Notes under the pieces: model-generated | The model's input: only the letters and a program-made list of their open reading frames with translations | What the model was told of the DNA's origin: nothing | Databases searched by the model: none | Program-made: the position numbers and the translations under genes | Source: Coix lacryma-jobi var. lacryma-jobi | Taxonomy: Eukaryota; Streptophyta; Magnoliopsida; Poales; Poaceae | Assembly (NCBI GenBank): GCA_009763385.1 | Contig: CM019824.1 | Location: forward strand, 109,510,660 to 109,574,659 | Direction of reading: 5' to 3' | Length of the DNA: 64,000 bases | Part shown: piece by piece, positions 63,091-64,000 of the stretch | Layout: each line of letters starts with the position of its first letter | How positions within the stretch are numbered: position 1 is the stretch's first letter

Positions 63091-64000
63091 TCATTCTGAG
63101 GGATCTCTCCAGCTGGCTGTCGACTCCTTGAGAGGCCATGTGCAAAAGCCCTCGTTGTCGGCGAAGAAGCAGAGGTCGTTCAGCTTGTCCTCGATTCTCT
63201 TCTTGTTCTCTGACTCGTCATCGCTTGAGGAAGCGGAGTCATCATCCGAGTCGTCGACGTTGCTGAGCGTGGCGAAAAAAGCACGCTGCTCAGCCTGAGC
63301 CTTCTCCAAGTACTTCTTCTTGATGTACTCCTTGTTGAAGACGCCCTTCCGCTTGTGCTTCGCGGGGACGTACTTCTCCTTGCGCTTACCGAAGTCATAC
63401 TTGTGCCCATGATCGCCCTTGCCCGCCACTTGCTTGTTCTTCTTGGGGCAGTTGGCGATGAAGTGGTCCGGGTCAGCACACTCAAAGCACCCAGCGCGTA
63501 CTCCTCCACGACGATGGTTCATGCGGTTGTTGTGGAACCGCGAAAACCGGTTGGCAAGCAAGGCCAACTCGTCGTCTCCCATGAACTCCAACTGCTCCTC
63601 TATGACAGAAAGAAGAGAAGACAAAGCAAAGTCTCCAGAGGGGTTAGCAGAAGAGCTAGAAAGCAAAGCCATCGACGGTCTAGAAGGTTTTTCATAAGAA
63701 GCCTTCGCCATGGCATCAATCTCATTGGACTTGAGCTTACTGAAGAGCTCGTCGCATGTGAGGGTCTCATAGTTAGGTGATTCGATGATCGCCTGAACCT
63801 TGGAGTCCCACACCGACCGATCGAGAGTATGCAAAAGCTTCAAAGCTCTCTCATGATCGTCGAAAGGCTGCTCCTTGTTAGCTCTCATCCTGTTGACAAT
63901 CACCTGAAAGCGAGCGAATAAACTCTCTATGCTCTCGCCAGGCATGTGTCGAAAGTTCTCATACTCTCGCTTGTGCGAATCGTAGAGACAGGTTTTGATT
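63091..64000 (-). CDS. gag: E2 Copia gag (runs off the window)
   Basis: The frame is open through 64000 (SHKREYENFRHMPGESIESLFARFQ), so the N-terminus is outside. UBN2 domain, knuckle CFECADPDHFIANC near residue 157 from the first Met, basic segment, acidic Ser/Asp stretch, then a frameshifted tail near 63110. Confidence 0.9.
   Translation of the reverse strand, partial: IKTCLYDSHKREYENFRHMPGESIESLFARFQVIVNRMRANKEQPFDDHERALKLLHTLDRSVWDSKVQAIIESPNYETLTCDELFSKLKSNEIDAMAKASYEKPSRPSMALLSSSSANPSGDFALSSLLSVIEEQLEFMGDDELALLANRFSRFHNNRMNHRRGGVRAGCFECADPDHFIANCPKKNKQVAGKGDHGHKYDFGKRKEKYVPAKHKRKGVFNKEYIKKKYLEKAQAEQRAFFATLSNVDDSDDDSASSSDDESENKKRIEDKLNDLCFFADNEGFCTWPLKESTASWRDPSE

Larger units (their letters stand above)
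54922..64000 (-). mobile_element. Copia element E2 (Maximus/SIRE-like), cut by the right edge
   Basis: 3' LTR 54922-56830, PPT, non-coding region, RNase H, RT, integrase, protease and gag in order, all on the minus strand. Gag runs off the window, so the 5' LTR and second target copy are not visible; the left target would be ACACT (54917-54921). Proteins are much like those of E1, but E2 has no inserts and fewer breaks. Confidence 0.9.

Overview
The window reads as repeat-dense plant nuclear DNA, most likely from a grass (Poaceae, probably an andropogonoid/panicoid relative). This rests on Maximus/SIRE-like Copia elements, Tat- and Athila-type Gypsy elements, and a CACTA (En/Spm) transposon whose subterminal TTTAGCCCCGGTTGGT-type repeats are familiar from grass genomes. 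Species assignment is inference. I see no ordinary host gene, rRNA, tRNA gene or CRISPR; essentially every supportable coding region belongs to a transposable element, and most are broken.

Layout. (1) 1-~3235: right part of a plus-strand Ty3/Gypsy element (RT, RNase H, integrase, LTR), entering from the left edge. (2) ~3236-10445: a minus-strand Athila-type element (LTR 8861-10445, tRNA-Asp-type primer site, gag, protease) with no RT or integrase here; a plus-strand solo LTR (5307-7722, target duplication GTGTA) splits its gag. (3) 10446-10500, 18148-19061 and 54509-54921 are scattered pieces of one old minus-strand Copia element (called E4 here): gag, primer site and LTR. Everything from 10501 to 54508, and the element from 54922 on, was inserted into it. 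(4) 10501-18147: a non-autonomous Athila-derived element with two 1.32-kb LTRs. (5) 19062-54508: Copia element E1 (minus; target duplication GTGAC), expanded by two insertions: a complete 12.9-kb Tat/Retand Gypsy element E5 (20120-32989, target duplication GACCA) and a 12.6-kb CACTA transposon (35528-48119, target duplication AAC). (6) 54922-64000: Copia element E2 (minus), a close relative of E1, running off the right edge.

The target-site duplications give a relative history. E4 is oldest; E1, E2, the non-autonomous element and probably the Athila element landed in E4; E5 and CACTA landed in E1; the solo-LTR parent landed in the Athila element. Excising the inserts on paper restores continuous E4 gag and E1 pol context, which checks the boundaries independently.

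The most biologically interesting contents are: (a) an antisense, intron-containing gene with its own TATA box inside the Tat element; (b) the CACTA transposon, which carries two promoter modules each built from palindromic CCGGG/CCCGG repeats, an RNase H1 hybrid-binding-like domain upstream of its TNP2 transposase, a second gene ending in a split Ulp1-like protease domain, and degenerate telomere-like arrays in a probable leader intron; and (c) arrays of short palindromes in the Copia LTRs whose arms vary together from unit to unit.
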